From positions 2,604,001 through 2,668,000 of the forward strand of contig NZ_AP024237.1 in NCBI RefSeq assembly GCF_016592155.1: a stretch of 64,000 nt of DNA, read 5' to 3'. Below the pieces are notes generated by a model that worked only from the letters and a program-made list of their open reading frames with translations, was not told the origin of the DNA and did no database searches. How positions within the stretch are numbered: position 1 is the stretch's first letter; each line of letters starts with the position of its first letter. The translations under genes and the position numbers were made by a program. This stretch comes from Mycobacterium heckeshornense. Its GTDB lineage: Bacteria > Actinomycetota > Actinomycetes > Mycobacteriales > Mycobacteriaceae. Below are positions 16,462 through 25,921 of the stretch, piece after piece.

Positions 16462-17880
16462 CTAGACATCGTCCTCGCCGATCCGGTGCACGTGGATCAG
16501 GTTGGTCGAGCCCACGGTGCCCGGCGGTGCGCCCGCGACGATGACGACGAGGTCACCCCGTTTGTAGCGACCCAGTTCCAACAGCGACTTGTCGACCTGG
16601 CGGATCATGCCGTCGGTGGACTGCATGTGCGGAACGATGAAGGTCTCGGTGCCCCACGTCATGGCCAGCTGGCTGCGCACCTCGGGTAGGTCGGTGAAGG
16701 CCAGCAGCGGCAGCGGGGTATGCAGCCGGGCCAGACGGCGTACGGTGTCGCCGGATTGGGTGAACGCAACCAAGGCCTTGGCGTCGAGCCGCTCGCCGAT
16801 GTCGCGGGCAGCGTAGGAGATCACGCCACGCTTGGTGCGCGGGATGTGCGTCAGCGGCGGGGCGGCGACCGAGTTCTCCTCGACCGCGCAGATGATCCGC
16901 GACATCGTCTTGACCGCCGCCAGCGGATACTTGCCGACCGCGGTCTCGCCGGACAGCATCAGCGCGTCGGCGCCGTCGAGGACGGCGTTAGCGACGTCGG
17001 AGGCCTCGGCCCGGGTGGGTCGTGGGTTCTCGATCATCGAATCCAGCATTTGTGTCGCGACGATGACCGGCTTGGCGTTTTCGCGGGCCATCTGAATGGC
17101 GCGCTTTTGCACCAGCGGCACCTCTTCCAACGGCAACTCGACGCCCAGATCGCCGCGGGCCACCATGATCGCATCGAACGCCAGCACGATCGCTTCGAGG
17201 TTGTCGATCGCCTCGGGCTTCTCCAGCTTGGCGATCACCGGCACCCGCCGACCGAACCGATCCATCACGTCGTGGACCAGCTCGACGTCCGACGGTGAAC
17301 GCACGAACGACAACGCCACCATGTCGACACCGAGGTCCAACGCGAACCGAAGGTCTTCAATGTCCTTGTCCGACAAGGCCGGAGCCGACACGTTCATTCC
17401 CGGCAGCGACATCCCCTTGTTGTTGCTGACCGGGCCGCCTTCGGTGACGGTGCACACCACGTCGTCGCCTTCGACGTTTTCGACCTGCAGACCGATTCTG
17501 CCGTCGTCGACCAACACCTTGTCGCCGGCTACCGCGTCGTTGGCCAGTTGCTTGTAGGTCGTCGAGACCCGGTCATGGGTGCCCTGGCAGTCGTCGACAG
17601 TGATCCGCACCGTCTCACCGGTCGCCCAATACGTCGCCCCGCCGGCGAAGCGGCCCAGCCTGATCTTCGGGCCCTGCAGGTCGGCCAGCACACCGACCGC
17701 ACGGCCGGTGGCATCGGAAGCGGCGCGCACCCGTTCGTATGCGGCTTTGTGATCGTTGTAGTCGCCGTGGCTGAAGTTCATTCGCGCGACGTCCATTCCG
17801 GCCTCGACCAACGCTGGAACCATCTCGTCGGTGTTGGACGCCGGGCCCAGGGTGCAGACGATCTTGCCGCGTCTGTTCAC
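16462..17880 (-). CDS. pykA: Pyruvate kinase
   Basis: 472 residues from GTG 17880, complete pyruvate kinase, converting phosphoenolpyruvate and ADP to pyruvate and ATP. Visible features are MNRRGKIVCTLGPASN at the start, MDVARMNFSHGDYNDH, the metal and PEP site VPVIAKLEKPEAIDNL, MVARGDLGVELP, MLDSMIENPRPTRAEASDVANAVLDG, and the C-terminal domain with the regulatory region (about 345-472). Length matches the family. The single-copy pykA of M. tuberculosis is regulated by AMP and glucose-6-phosphate. Confidence 0.97.
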   Translation of the reverse strand: MNRRGKIVCTLGPASNTDEMVPALVEAGMDVARMNFSHGDYNDHKAAYERVRAASDATGRAVGVLADLQGPKIRLGRFAGGATYWATGETVRITVDDCQGTHDRVSTTYKQLANDAVAGDKVLVDDGRIGLQVENVEGDDVVCTVTEGGPVSNNKGMSLPGMNVSAPALSDKDIEDLRFALDLGVDMVALSFVRSPSDVELVHDVMDRFGRRVPVIAKLEKPEAIDNLEAIVLAFDAIMVARGDLGVELPLEEVPLVQKRAIQMARENAKPVIVATQMLDSMIENPRPTRAEASDVANAVLDGADALMLSGETAVGKYPLAAVKTMSRIICAVEENSVAAPPLTHIPRTKRGVISYAARDIGERLDAKALVAFTQSGDTVRRLARLHTPLPLLAFTDLPEVRSQLAMTWGTETFIVPHMQSTDGMIRQVDKSLLELGRYKRGDLVVIVAGAPPGTVGSTNLIHVHRIGEDDV

Positions 17881-18024
17881 GACGACTCAGCATAGTCGCG
17901 CTTGTCGGCCAAAGCTCGCGTTGACGCTCCCCCGGGCGCGGGAGATGGCTCACACGTCAGCGGTGCCAGCTCCCTGGGATTAGCCGATTGTTGTTGTGTG
18001 CGAACCGAATTCAATCCCATTGGT

Positions 18025-18450
18025 TTACCCGCCGGTAACTGTCGGAACCAACGGGAAACCGGGCAGGTTGCGCAACACCGTCCAGGCGATCGCCGCGGCG
18101 GCGACGGTCAGCACCGCGGGTATCGGCAGCACCGGATGCTGTCGGCGGCGAGGCAGGATCCACGCCGCCAGCATCGGCAGCCCGACAAGCAGGAAAACGT
18201 TGTCGGCGATGGCCGCCGTCAGGTCCGCGTGCAGCACGTCATGCAGCATCCGAAGCCCGCCGCACATCGGGCAATTCCAGCCGGTAAGCGCCTTGAAGGG
18301 GCACAGCGGAAACAGCGAATGCGGATTGTGCGGGTCGACCAGGACTAGATAGGTCACGGCAGCGGTCACCAGCACGCCGCAGCCGAGCCGGCCGTATCGA
18401 CGACGCCGACCGCTCGATCGGGCGTTCTCGGGTAATCGGCTAGGTGCCAT
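18025..18450 (-). CDS. DUF2752 membrane protein
   Basis: 141 residues from ATG 18450, orthologous by context to Rv1616. The DUF2752 signature is clear: LFPLCPFKALTGWNCPMCGGLRMLH (about residues 46-70) with cysteines spaced CPFx(7)CPxC, followed by two hydrophobic helices. The family is of unknown function. The Cys cluster may bind metal. The start overlaps the stop of the upstream TM2 gene by 11 bases. Confidence 0.85.
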   Translation of the reverse strand: MAPSRLPENARSSGRRRRYGRLGCGVLVTAAVTYLVLVDPHNPHSLFPLCPFKALTGWNCPMCGGLRMLHDVLHADLTAAIADNVFLLVGLPMLAAWILPRRRQHPVLPIPAVLTVAAAAIAWTVLRNLPGFPLVPTVTGG

Positions 18451-18829
18451 CGCGCAGTGGGCGGCCCTGCGGGTCGCGCACTTTGTCGGTGAGGATCAAA
18501 ACCGCGTCCACGATGCCCCAGATCACCGGAACGACGGCGCCGAAACCGAGGGTCAGAATCGCCACGAACAACCCGATCAACAGCTGTGCGACGCCCAGCC
18601 CCGTGTAGCCGAGGTAGATACGCCCGAACCCAAGGAACCCCAGCAACCCGATCAGCTGCAAAAGCCCGGCGACGACCTTGGATTTATCCGACAACGGCTC
18701 CCCGGTCACCGGATGCCTACCGTAGGGCGCACTCGGATCGACATAACCGCCGGGTGGCCGGTAGGGCGGCGGGGAACTCGCCGGGTGCCAATCGCCACCG
18801 GGGGGACCTTGCTGCGGCGAGTCCGTCAT
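18440..18829 (-). CDS. TM2-domain protein
   Basis: 129 residues from ATG 18829. A Pro/Gly-rich N-terminus (about 1-45) precedes a TM2 domain (about 48-115): the segment LLGFLGFGRIYLGYTGLGVAQL holds the characteristic GxGRxYxG turn between two helices. The protein ends with a short polar tail (KVRDPQGRPLRDGT). TM2 proteins are small membrane proteins without an assigned bacterial role. It overlaps the DUF2752 gene and lies 44 bases from lgt. Confidence 0.82.
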   Translation of the reverse strand: MTDSPQQGPPGGDWHPASSPPPYRPPGGYVDPSAPYGRHPVTGEPLSDKSKVVAGLLQLIGLLGFLGFGRIYLGYTGLGVAQLLIGLFVAILTLGFGAVVPVIWGIVDAVLILTDKVRDPQGRPLRDGT

Positions 18830-18873
18830 CCCTTCAGCATGCCAGATCGGCCCGTGGTCGCGGGCCCGTCCGC

Positions 18874-20007
18874 TCAGGACTCCGTTTCGGGCTCCCGCGG
18901 CTCAGCATCTGTGGGTTCGGGTTCGTCGGCCCGGTCGTCGCCGGGGTCGTCGACGGGTTCGGCCGCGTCGTCGCCGGGGGCCTCATGTGCGTCAGCGTGC
19001 CCTGTCGCTTCGGCGTCCCCCGTTGTCTCGGCCGACTCGGCGAGCCCGTCGGCGTCGTGACCGGTCGGCCCCGCCGCGCCCGACGCGACAGCGGCAAGTT
19101 CGGTCGCCGGCTCTGGCGCCGGTTCCTCCTCCACGGCCGTGCGATCGGCGCCGAGACTGGCTGGATCCTCGCGTCCCCTCGGCGCCAACATCACGTAGAC
19201 CACCGCGCCGATGAAGACGAACGTCGATGTGAACGAGTTGATCCTGATCCCGGCGATGTGGGTCGCCGGGTCGTCGCGGAGCAGCTCGATGCAGAAGCGG
19301 CCCACGCAATAGCCGGCGACATAGAGCGCGAACAGGCGACCGTGGCCGATGTTGAGCCGCCGGTCGATGTAGATCAGCGCGACGAATACCAAGACATTCC
19401 AAAGGAGTTCGTAGAGGAATGTCGGCTGCACCACCATCGCCAACTGGCCGGTCGACACGCCGTCGAGGGAATGCACGTCGACGAATCCCGACGGATCACG
19501 CCGGTAGAACACCTCCATGCCCCACGGCAGCGTGGTCTCGCGGCCGTAGAGTTCCTGGTTGAAATAGTTCCCGAGCCGGCCGATCGCCTGCGCCAGCACG
19601 ATCCCCGGAGCCACCGCGTCGGCGAAGGCCGGCAGCGGGATGCCGCGGCGGCGGCACGCAATCCACGCGCCCACACCGCCCAGCGCCACCGCGCCCCAGA
19701 TCCCCAATCCGCCGTCCCAGATCCGCAGTGCCGCCCCGGGCCCTGCACCGCCGCCGCCGAAATACGTGCGCCAGTCGGTGATCAGGTGGTAGAGCCGGCC
19801 GCCGACCAGCCCGAAAGGCACTGCCCACAGCGCGATGTCGTAAATGACGCCACGCTCGCCGCCGCGCGCCGCCCAGCGTCGATCCCCGATCAGCAGCGCA
19901 ACGACGATGCCGGCGATGATGAACAGCGCATAGGCGCGGATGGGAATCGGGCCCAGGTGCCACACCCCGCGTGGCGGGCTCGGGAAGTAGGCGAGGATCG
20001 TCGTCAT
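18874..20007 (-). CDS. lgt: Prolipoprotein diacylglyceryl transferase
   Basis: 377 residues from ATG 20007. Lgt moves diacylglycerol from phosphatidylglycerol to the lipobox cysteine of prolipoproteins at the outer face of the plasma membrane. Seven membrane helices are visible, with the Lgt signature GRLGNYFNQELYG near 138-150 (the Arg-Asn catalytic region) and the essential first-helix segment GPIPIRAYALF. The C-terminus (about 270-377) is a long acidic Glu/Asp/Ala-rich extension typical of mycobacterial Lgt. Its ATG overlaps the trpA stop as ATGA. An in-frame extension to 20061 overlaps trpA and is not needed. Confidence 0.95.
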   Translation of the reverse strand: MTTILAYFPSPPRGVWHLGPIPIRAYALFIIAGIVVALLIGDRRWAARGGERGVIYDIALWAVPFGLVGGRLYHLITDWRTYFGGGGAGPGAALRIWDGGLGIWGAVALGGVGAWIACRRRGIPLPAFADAVAPGIVLAQAIGRLGNYFNQELYGRETTLPWGMEVFYRRDPSGFVDVHSLDGVSTGQLAMVVQPTFLYELLWNVLVFVALIYIDRRLNIGHGRLFALYVAGYCVGRFCIELLRDDPATHIAGIRINSFTSTFVFIGAVVYVMLAPRGREDPASLGADRTAVEEEPAPEPATELAAVASGAAGPTGHDADGLAESAETTGDAEATGHADAHEAPGDDAAEPVDDPGDDRADEPEPTDAEPREPETES

Positions 20008-20816
20008 GGTGAGGAATTCCTTTGCCGCACACCGGTAGCCAGCTCTCCGGCCAGTGCGCACAACGTCGGCGTGCCCTCGGCTAAAGCCGACACCAGCGCT
20101 GAACCGACGATGACGGCGTCAGCGTAGCTGGCTATCTCGGCGGCCTGCTGTCGTGACCGCACTCCCAAGCCGACACCGACCGGGATGTCAGACACCGCCC
20201 GTATCCGGCGGACCAATTCGGGCGCGGTTCGCGACACCACATCGCGTGCTCCGGTCACGCCCATCGTCGACGCCGCGTAGACGAAGCCCCGCGACGCCTC
20301 GACGGTCGCGGCCAGGCGCTGGGGTGTCGACGACGGGGCGACCAGGAAGATGCGATCCAGACCGTGCTCGTCGGACGCGGCCAACCACAGTTCCGCCTCG
20401 TCGGGAATCAGGTCGGGCGTGATGAGTCCATACCCTCCGGCCGCGGCCAAGTCGCGGGCAAACGCGTCAACCCCGTAGCGCAGCACCGGGTTCCAGTACG
20501 TCATCACCACCGCACGACCACCGGCGGCACTGATCGCCTCGACGGCGGTCAGCGTGTCGCGGACCCGCACCCCGCCGCGAAGTGCCGCTTCGGACGCTGC
20601 GGCGATGGTTGGGCCGTCCATGCCCGGATCCGAGTAGGGCACACCCACTTCGATGAGGTCACAGCCACATTCGACCAGCGCGATCATCGCCGCGATCGAG
20701 GTCTGCACGTCGGGATACCCCGTCGGCAGGTATCCGATCAGAGCCGCCCGATCGCTGTCTCGGCACGTCGTGAAAAGCGGTGCCAATCGGCTTGTTTCGC
20801 TTTGCTTCACCGTCAT
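20004..20816 (-). CDS. trpA: Tryptophan synthase alpha chain
   Basis: 270 residues from ATG 20816 ([15 protein letters not shown]). A TIM barrel that cleaves indole-3-glycerol phosphate and channels indole to TrpB. The catalytic Glu is in [20 protein letters not shown] and the catalytic Asp just after [12 protein letters not shown]. The phosphate loop is GVGLGVRS. Start codon chosen because ATG 20816 overlaps the trpB stop (ATGA), the pattern seen at other junctions in this operon. Confidence 0.97.
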   Translation of the reverse strand: MTVKQSETSRLAPLFTTCRDSDRAALIGYLPTGYPDVQTSIAAMIALVECGCDLIEVGVPYSDPGMDGPTIAAASEAALRGGVRVRDTLTAVEAISAAGGRAVVMTYWNPVLRYGVDAFARDLAAAGGYGLITPDLIPDEAELWLAASDEHGLDRIFLVAPSSTPQRLAATVEASRGFVYAASTMGVTGARDVVSRTAPELVRRIRAVSDIPVGVGLGVRSRQQAAEIASYADAVIVGSALVSALAEGTPTLCALAGELATGVRQRNSSP

Positions 20817-22084
20817 GAGTGGCTGTCGCCTCGCGTATCGAGCAGGCCGAACCACTGTGCGGCGGTCTCGACGTCCTTGTCACCGCGGCCGGACAAGTTC
20901 ACCACAATCACTGCGCCGCTGCCCATCTCGGCGCCCAGTTGCAGCGCGCCGGCCACCGCATGTGCGGATTCGATCGCCGGGATGATGCCTTCGCTGCGGC
21001 TCAGCAGCCCGAACGCGTCCATCGCCTCGGCATCGGTGACGGCCCGGTACTCGGCGCGTCCGGTTTCCCGCAGCCACGCATGTTCCGGCCCTACCCCGGG
21101 ATAGTCCAGGCCCGCCGAGATCGAGTGCGATTCGATGGTCTGGCCGTCGTCGTCTTGCAGCAGATACGAATACGAGCCGTGGAACGCACCGGGTGACCCG
21201 CCGGTGAAGGTCGCGGCGTGCCGACCGGTTTCGACGCCGTCGCCTGCGGCCTCGAATCCCACCAGCCGAACTGCTGGATCGTCGAGAAATGCATGGAAGA
21301 TCCCAATGGCGTTCGATCCCCCACCCACGCACGCGGTGACGGCGTCGGGCAGTCGACCCGCCTGGTCCTGGATCTGCACCCGCGTCTCGAGCCCGATGAT
21401 CCGCTGAAAGTCGCGCACCATGGTCGGGAAGGGATGCGGACCGGCGGCGGTACCGAAACAGTAGTAGGTGTTCTCGGCGTTGGTCACCCAATCCCGGAAG
21501 GCTTCGTTGATGGCGTCCTTGAGGGTCTTCGAACCGGATTCGACCGACACGACCTCGGCGCCCAGCAGCCGCATCCGCGCCACGTTGAGGGCTTGGCGCG
21601 CGGTATCGACCGCACCCATGTAGATGACACAGTCCAGCCCGAGCAACGCGCATGCGGTGGCAGTGGCCACCCCGTGCTGTCCGGCGCCGGTCTCGGCGAT
21701 CACCCTCGTCTTGCCCATCCGCTGCGCCAGCAAGGCCTGGCCGAGCACATTGTTGATCTTGTGAGAACCGGTGTGGTTCAAGTCTTCTCGCTTGAGGAAG
21801 ATGCGGGCCCCGTGCGCATGCGCGCTGAGCCGGCGAGCCTCGTACAGCGGCGACGGCCGGCCCGCGTAATTCGCCTGCAATTTGTCGAGGGCGTCGAGGA
21901 ATTCCTGGTCGGTGCGGGACTTGTCGTAGGCGGCCGTGACTTCCTCGATGACCGCCATCAGCGCCTCGGCGACGAATCGGCCACCGTACACACCGAAATG
22001 GCCACGGCTGTCGGGGTCGTGGCGGGTCGGTTCGGCGACGGCCGCACTGGAGCGAGGAAGCTCCGGGCCGGAAAGATCTGCCAT
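20813..22084 (-). CDS. trpB: Tryptophan synthase beta chain
   Basis: 423 residues from ATG 22084 (GTG 22087 and TTG 22090 are also in frame). A PLP enzyme joining indole and serine. The PLP lysine is in [10 protein letters not shown], the catalytic Glu in [14 protein letters not shown], the phosphate-binding loop in [10 protein letters not shown], and the Ser near SGRGDKD holds the PLP pyridine nitrogen. The length fits the family. In M. tuberculosis TrpAB is a drug target. Confidence 0.97.
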   Translation of the reverse strand: MADLSGPELPRSSAAVAEPTRHDPDSRGHFGVYGGRFVAEALMAVIEEVTAAYDKSRTDQEFLDALDKLQANYAGRPSPLYEARRLSAHAHGARIFLKREDLNHTGSHKINNVLGQALLAQRMGKTRVIAETGAGQHGVATATACALLGLDCVIYMGAVDTARQALNVARMRLLGAEVVSVESGSKTLKDAINEAFRDWVTNAENTYYCFGTAAGPHPFPTMVRDFQRIIGLETRVQIQDQAGRLPDAVTACVGGGSNAIGIFHAFLDDPAVRLVGFEAAGDGVETGRHAATFTGGSPGAFHGSYSYLLQDDDGQTIESHSISAGLDYPGVGPEHAWLRETGRAEYRAVTDAEAMDAFGLLSRSEGIIPAIESAHAVAGALQLGAEMGSGAVIVVNLSGRGDKDVETAAQWFGLLDTRGDSHS

Positions 22085-22149
22085 CACCAAGGCTCAACGC
22101 GCAACGAGTTCATCGAGTTCATGCTTCCGGCCAGTGGGCCCACGGGCGG

Positions 22150-22968
22150 CTAGCGGGCCGGCTTCGGGCAGGACGGGTGGGTGCCTGCGGTGACCAGATC
22201 GGCGACCGCGGCCCGGGGATCAGCGCTGGTGACCAGGCCTTCGCCCACCAGCACCGCGTCCGCACCGGCACCCGCGTACGCCAGCAGATCGGCGGTACCG
22301 CGGACCCCCGACTCGGCGATCCTGATCACGTCGGAGGGTAGACCGGGCGCGATCCGGGCAAAGCAATCGCGGTCGACTTCCAGCGTCGTGAGATCGCGGG
22401 CATTGACCCCGATCACCCGCGCGCCGGCCTTCAAAGCCCGGTCGGCTTCTTCTTCGGTGTGCACCTCCACCAGAGCGGTCATGCCCAACGACTCGGTGCG
22501 GTCCAGCATCGACACCAACGCGGGCTGCTCGAGCGCCGCAACGATCAGCAGCAGCATGTCGGCGCCGTGTGCCCGGGCCTCGTGAATCTGGTAGGGACAA
22601 ACCACAAAGTCTTTGCGCAGCACCGGCACCGACACCGCGGCGCGCACCGCATCGAGATCGGCCAGCGTGCCGTAAAAGCGCCGCTCCTCGGTGACCACGC
22701 TGATGATGCGCGCGCCGCCGTCCTCGTATGCGCGGGCCAGCTTCGCCGGATCGGGGATGGGCGCGAGCTGACCCGCCGACGGGCTGGCGCGCTTGACCTC
22801 GGCGATGACCGCGATCCCCGGCGCACGCAACGCCGCCATGACGTCAAGCGGCGGCGGTGCTGCGGCGGCGGCCGCTTTGACCTCGGACAGGCTGACCACG
22901 GCTTCACGGGCGGCAACATCGGCGTGGACTCCCTCCAGGATGGAGTCGAGCACGGTTGCCGAACTCAT
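22150..22968 (-). CDS. trpC: Indole-3-glycerol phosphate synthase
   Basis: 272 residues from ATG 22968 ([14 protein letters not shown]), the length of the M. tuberculosis enzyme. A TIM barrel that closes the indole ring of CdRP. Catalytic residues appear in order: Glu and Lys in [14 protein letters not shown], Lys in VLRKDFV, Glu in [12 protein letters not shown], Asn in GVNARDL, Glu-Ser in RIAESGVRG and the phosphate loop VLVGEGLV. The ORF extends upstream to 23052, but that segment overlaps the preceding gene and is not family-like. Confidence 0.97.
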   Translation of the reverse strand: MSSATVLDSILEGVHADVAAREAVVSLSEVKAAAAAAPPPLDVMAALRAPGIAVIAEVKRASPSAGQLAPIPDPAKLARAYEDGGARIISVVTEERRFYGTLADLDAVRAAVSVPVLRKDFVVCPYQIHEARAHGADMLLLIVAALEQPALVSMLDRTESLGMTALVEVHTEEEADRALKAGARVIGVNARDLTTLEVDRDCFARIAPGLPSDVIRIAESGVRGTADLLAYAGAGADAVLVGEGLVTSADPRAAVADLVTAGTHPSCPKPAR

Positions 22969-23048
22969 GCTGTCGGTTCCTTTCGCCGGGCCCCGCGAGT
23001 TTGTTGACGGCGTCCATCGAAGGGTAGCGACCGAGAGCGTGCGGCCCG

Positions 23049-23708
23049 TCACCGACCCTCGGTGTCAGCTTCGTGTCGCGGATCCGGATCCGGCTGCGCT
23101 GCCGGTTCGCCGGGCCGATCCGTCGGATCGCGGCCTTCGTCGAGCGCATCCCACATCACGCGCTCCGACATCGCATCGTCATCGCTGCGCGCCGTGGACC
23201 GGCGTGCGGCCCGGTTCGCGTATTTGGTCGTCGCCGCCCCCGCCGCCGAGCGCATCAGCAACACCGCGCCGGCCAACGCGCATACCGCGGCGGCCAGGGT
23301 GATCACCGCCCCCCAGTAGCGACGCTCGCTGCCCACCAGCGTGACTACCGGGACATGGGCCAGTTCGGCGCCACGCACCGCCACGTCGGGCAACGCCCAC
23401 AAGCCGATGGCCAGGTAGCCGCTGGCCAGGCTCGCGGCCGCCGCCAGCACGGCCAGCAGCCGCAACGGCCATCCCCGCACCGCCAGTGCGGCCAGCACGA
23501 TGGTCAGCAGCAGCACCGCCAGCGGGACCAGCGCCGCCGACCACGTCGCGCCGGAAACGGTAACGGTCTTGGGTGGCCCGAGCCCGTCGAACGAGCGCAC
23601 GACGACCCACGGCAGCCGCGCCGCCGCCCACAGTCCGCAGGCGGCGACCGCCAGCAACAGCTGGGCGGTCGCAACGATCGGTCTGCGCCGCCGCTTAGGC
23701 TTCGCCAT
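23049..23708 (-). CDS. Trp-operon-associated membrane protein (TIGR02234-like)
   Basis: 219 residues from ATG 23708, orthologous by position to Rv1610. Four hydrophobic helices: about 13-30, 55-75, 80-105 and 130-160. The tail is long, charged, Arg/Asp-rich and cytoplasmic. The fixed position between trpE and trpC in actinobacteria is the basis of the family name. A function in tryptophan synthesis or transport has not been shown. It overlaps trpE by 14 bases. Confidence 0.85.
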   Translation of the reverse strand: MAKPKRRRRPIVATAQLLLAVAACGLWAAARLPWVVVRSFDGLGPPKTVTVSGATWSAALVPLAVLLLTIVLAALAVRGWPLRLLAVLAAAASLASGYLAIGLWALPDVAVRGAELAHVPVVTLVGSERRYWGAVITLAAAVCALAGAVLLMRSAAGAATTKYANRAARRSTARSDDDAMSERVMWDALDEGRDPTDRPGEPAAQPDPDPRHEADTEGR

Positions 23709-25242
23709 TGCCGCCGGTGTCGGGCGCGGTAAGCGTCTCGGCGGCGGCGATGGCGCCCAGCACCGCGCGGGCCTTGTTCGTCGCTTCGGTGTGCTCGTAG
23801 GGCCCGTTGGAGTCGGCCACCACCCCGCCGCCCGCTTGCACGTACGCGGTGCCGTTGCGCATCAGCGCGGTGCGGATGGCGATGGCGAAATCGGCGTTGC
23901 CGGCAAAGTCGAGATAGCCGATGACACCGCCGTAGAGGCCGCGGCGGGTCTTTTCTACCTCTTCGATCAGCTCCATCGCCCGCACTTTCGGGGCGCCGGA
24001 CAACGTGCCGGCGGGAAAGCAGGCCGTCACGGCGTCCAGCGCGGTGCGGCCGTCGGCCAGCATCCCGGTCACGGTCGAAACCAGGTGCATGACATGGCTG
24101 TAGCGCTCGATGTGGCTGTAATCCTCGACGCGCACCGTTCCCGGCACGCAGACCCGGCCGAGGTCGTTGCGGCCCAGATCAACCAGCATCAGGTGTTCGG
24201 CGCGCTCTTTGTCGTCTTCGAGCAGCTCCTTTTCCAGCAGGATGTCCTCTTCGTCGGTGTGTCCCCTCCACCGCGTTCCGGCGATCGGATGCGTCGTCGC
24301 CCACCGGTCGTGCACGGTCACCAGTGCTTCCGGGCTAGAGCCGACGATCGAAAAATCTGTTCCGCCAACGTCATTCGGCACATGAAGCAGATACATGTAC
24401 GGGCTGGGGTTAGAAGCCCGCAAGATCCGGTACACGTCGATGGGTTCGACGTCGGTGTCCATTTCGAAGCGCTGCGAGGGCACCACCTGGAAGGCTTCGC
24501 CGGCCTCGATCTGGCGCACGAGATAGTCGACGATCGCGCCGTATTCCTCGACGGTGCGCTGGGCACGGTGTTTGGGCTCGGGCCGGCTGAAGGTGGCCAC
24601 GGTCGACGGCAGCGGCTGGCCCAGTGCGGCGGTCATCACGTCCAGCCGCACGATCGCGTCGTCGTAGGCCTCGTCGACGCGCTCGTCGGTGCCGTTCCAG
24701 TTCACCGCGTTCGCGATCAGCGTGATCGTGCCCTCGTGGTGGTCGACCGCGGCGAGATCGGTAGCCAGCAGTAACAGCATGTCGGGCAGATGCAGGTCGT
24801 CGACCGCCAGCTCGGGCAGCCGCTCGAGCCGCCGCACCAGGTCGTATGCGAAGAACCCGACCATGCCGCCCGACAGCGGCGGAAGCCCCGGCAGCGGGGC
24901 GGTAGCCAGCAACTCCAGGGTGGCGCGCAGCGCCTGCAGCGGGTCGCCGCCGGTCGGCGCGTCCTGCGGCACCGCACCCAGCCACACCGCTTGGCCGTCG
25001 CGCACCGTCAACGCCGACGGCGCCCCGGCGCCGACGAACGACCACCGCGACCACGACCGGCCGTTCTCCGCCGACTCCAACAGGAACGTGCCCGGCCGGT
25101 TGGCGGCCAGCTTGCGGTAGGCCGACAGCGGGGTCTCCGCGTCGGCCAAGACCTTGCGCGTGACCGGCACGACCCGATGCTCGGCCGCCAGCGCCCGGAA
25201 CGTCTCCCGCGACGTGGTGGCGGCGGCGAGTTCGGCCTGCAT
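23695..25242 (-). CDS. trpE: Anthranilate synthase component I
   Basis: 515 residues from ATG 25242 ([15 protein letters not shown]). Converts chorismate to anthranilate with a glutamine amidotransferase partner encoded elsewhere. The N-terminal regulatory half has [18 protein letters not shown], where the LLES motif binds feedback-inhibiting tryptophan. The chorismate domain has [46 protein letters not shown] and [13 protein letters not shown]. It heads the minus-strand chain trpE, membrane gene, trpC, trpB, trpA, lgt. No attenuator-like Trp-rich leader is visible in the 50 bases between trpE and bcp. Confidence 0.97.
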   Translation of the reverse strand: MQAELAAATTSRETFRALAAEHRVVPVTRKVLADAETPLSAYRKLAANRPGTFLLESAENGRSWSRWSFVGAGAPSALTVRDGQAVWLGAVPQDAPTGGDPLQALRATLELLATAPLPGLPPLSGGMVGFFAYDLVRRLERLPELAVDDLHLPDMLLLLATDLAAVDHHEGTITLIANAVNWNGTDERVDEAYDDAIVRLDVMTAALGQPLPSTVATFSRPEPKHRAQRTVEEYGAIVDYLVRQIEAGEAFQVVPSQRFEMDTDVEPIDVYRILRASNPSPYMYLLHVPNDVGGTDFSIVGSSPEALVTVHDRWATTHPIAGTRWRGHTDEEDILLEKELLEDDKERAEHLMLVDLGRNDLGRVCVPGTVRVEDYSHIERYSHVMHLVSTVTGMLADGRTALDAVTACFPAGTLSGAPKVRAMELIEEVEKTRRGLYGGVIGYLDFAGNADFAIAIRTALMRNGTAYVQAGGGVVADSNGPYEHTEATNKARAVLGAIAAAETLTAPDTGGNGEA

Positions 25243-25292
25243 GCAGTTATCTTCCCAGACGTTTGCGATGCCGGCGGCGTAGCGTGACCGCC

Positions 25293-25763
25293 ATGAAAAC
25301 CGGTGACACCGCGCCCGACTTCGAACTGCCCGATCAGACGGGAACGCCCCGCAAGCTCAGCGAGTTGCTCGCCGACGGGCCCGTCGTGCTGTTCTTCTAC
25401 CCCGCCGCCGGAACGGCCGGCTGCACGCGGGAGGCCTGCCACTTCCGCGATGTGGGCAGCGAGTTCGCCGCGGTGGGCGCCCAGCGGGTGGGCATCAGCA
25501 CCGACCCGGTGAACAAGCAAGCCAAGTTCGCCGGCGATCACGGGTTCGACTACCCGCTGCTGTCCGACGCCGACGGAACGGTGGCTGCGCAGTTCGGAGT
25601 CAAACGCGGACTGCTGGGGAAGTTGATGCCGGTCAAACGCACCACTTTCGTCATCGGCACCGACCGCAAGGTGCTCGACGTGATCGGCAGCGAGTTCAAT
25701 TTCAGCTCCCACGCGGACAAGGCGTTGGCCACGCTGCGGGCGCGGGCGGGGCAGTCGGGTTAA
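25293..25763 (+). CDS. bcp: Peroxiredoxin, Bcp/PrxQ type
   Basis: 156 residues from ATG 25293 ([15 protein letters not shown]), orthologous by position to bcpB (Rv1608c). Thiol peroxidase that reduces peroxides. The peroxidatic Cys lies in [20 protein letters not shown]. The second Cys five residues on is the typical PrxQ resolving Cys. The conserved Arg is in [10 protein letters not shown]. It is divergent from trpE over 50 bases. The island starts right after it; in M. tuberculosis the next region holds chaA and hisI. Confidence 0.95.
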   Translation: MKTGDTAPDFELPDQTGTPRKLSELLADGPVVLFFYPAAGTAGCTREACHFRDVGSEFAAVGAQRVGISTDPVNKQAKFAGDHGFDYPLLSDADGTVAAQFGVKRGLLGKLMPVKRTTFVIGTDRKVLDVIGSEFNFSSHADKALATLRARAGQSG

Positions 25764-25916
25764 CCGCGGCCACACCAACCACCTTGGCCCCACCATCCGG
25801 GCCCATCCCTTCGTGCTGCCGGCCCGCACAATCCGGCTTTGCTACGGGATATGCAAAAACACACAAGCTGCCGGTGACCGCTTCTAGCATCTGCTGCATC
25901 GAGAGGGAACCAATGG

Positions 25917-25921
25917 CTAAG
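25917..25921. repeat. Target-site duplication CTAAG, left copy
   Basis: CTAAG immediately precedes the left terminal repeat of the IS1380-family element and recurs immediately after its right end (27606-27610). A 5-base duplication fits the 4-5 bases usual for this family. Confidence 0.8.

Noticed and set aside
20007..20061. Upstream extension of lgt
   Set aside because: It overlaps trpA and lacks Lgt-like residues; ATG 20007 has ATGA coupling.
23243..25292. Trp-operon attenuator or T-box before trpE
   Set aside because: Only 50 bases separate trpE and bcp; no Trp-rich leader ORF or T-box element could be found.
25008..25829. 273-codon minus-strand ORF between bcp and trpE
   Set aside because: Antisense to bcp and overlapping the trpE start in another frame; no motif.
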